Part shown: positions 27,446-27,500 of the stretch, one piece after another | Layout of the letters: every line of letters begins with the position of its first letter | How positions within the stretch are numbered: position 1 is the first letter of the stretch | Assembly (NCBI GenBank): GCA_012295275.1 | Contig: CM022668.1 | Location: 2,922,989 to 2,950,488, forward strand | Length of the DNA stretch: 27,500 nucleotides | Source of the DNA: Chrysomallon squamiferum | Taxonomy: Eukaryota > Mollusca > Gastropoda > Neomphalida > Peltospiridae | Reading direction: 5' to 3' | Notes under the pieces: generated by a model | What the model saw: the letters and a program-made list of their open reading frames with translations, nothing else | The model's database searches: none | What the model was told of the DNA's origin: nothing | Translations under genes and position numbers: made by a program

Positions 27446-27500
27446 TGGACAGATAGACAGATAAACAGACAGACAGATGAAGACGTAAGATAAAAGATGG
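27446..27500. repeat. (GACA/GATA)n at right edge
   Basis: Tetranucleotide GACA and GATA units at about 27448-27478, followed by GA-rich sequence to the window end. Confidence 0.85.

Overview
This window reads as gene-poor, AT-rich nuclear DNA from a eukaryote, most probably an invertebrate animal. It has no closely packed long reading frames, no operons and no Shine-Dalgarno-type layout. It is saturated with di-, tri- and tetranucleotide microsatellites, pure A/T homopolymers of 24 to 38 bases, several tandem-repeat families, tRNA-like (SINE-type) sequence and one miniature DNA transposon. This style, together with a short 'TTATCTCCCCTT'-like string near 2287, fits a lophotrochozoan and perhaps a mollusc. 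That assignment rests on general resemblance and is weak.

I find no protein-coding gene that I can defend. Nearly all reading frames over 60 codons are translated simple repeats: Ser-Leu from CT, Cys-Val from GT, Arg-Glu from GA, His-Thr from CA, Val/Leu/Thr/Tyr from TAG-type repeats. A few non-repetitive frames (about 9689-9925, 18051-18275, 25852-26061, and minus strand 4643-4831 and 14902-15108) match no family I know and are probably chance. The window is best read as intergenic or deep intronic.

Layout. 1-2680: AT-rich DNA with a TCTA/TCTG array, a perfect 11-bp hairpin at 762, GTT and GT tracts, and an inverted repeat at 2170-2238. 2680-3905: GT, GTTGTA, GA-rich, AAAT, poly-A and AAT arrays. 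3906-5580: degenerate AT-rich repeats, a CpG-dense island near 4484-4642, a block of TGACCA palindromes, and a decayed repeat with a GTCTCAATCAACAC core. 5692-7640: a 187-bp CT tract, a (GGGGT)n G-quadruplex-type tract, GT and CTTT tracts. 7730-8610: a decayed satellite of about 60-75 bp. 9063-9515: a pyrimidine block that switches abruptly to a purine block. 10183-10735: a TAG-type array. 11150-11655: six tandem tRNA-like units, three of them near-identical with an 88-bp period. 11760-13310: purine-rich DNA, a second CpG cluster, GT and GA arrays, and a 55-bp minisatellite. 13531-13811: an ATT array. 14577-14900: a 32-bp-period minisatellite. 15390-17460: GA-rich DNA, long T and A homopolymers flanking a cluster of transcription-factor-like motifs, then a large A-rich purine domain. 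18251-18600: ATT-type repeats. 19018-20571: a decaying satellite of about 150 bp with a 262-bp CA array inside it. 20570-21123 and 22505-23690: TAG-type arrays. 24399-24642: CA/TACA repeats. 24952-25178: a TA-flanked MITE with matching inverted ends. 25469-25548: TA/GA array. 26110-26570: purine-rich DNA. 26730 and 27011 onward: two further short tandem families.

No set of genes here works together. The theme is tandem duplication and decay: at least eight different repeat families, each apparently private to its own patch, lie within 27.5 kb. I see no undescribed protein-based system. The best leads are the tRNA-like tandem array, the microsatellite-bearing satellite, the MITE, the strand-asymmetry switch near 9298, and the motif clusters at 4484-5060, 12338-12508 and 16485-16546.
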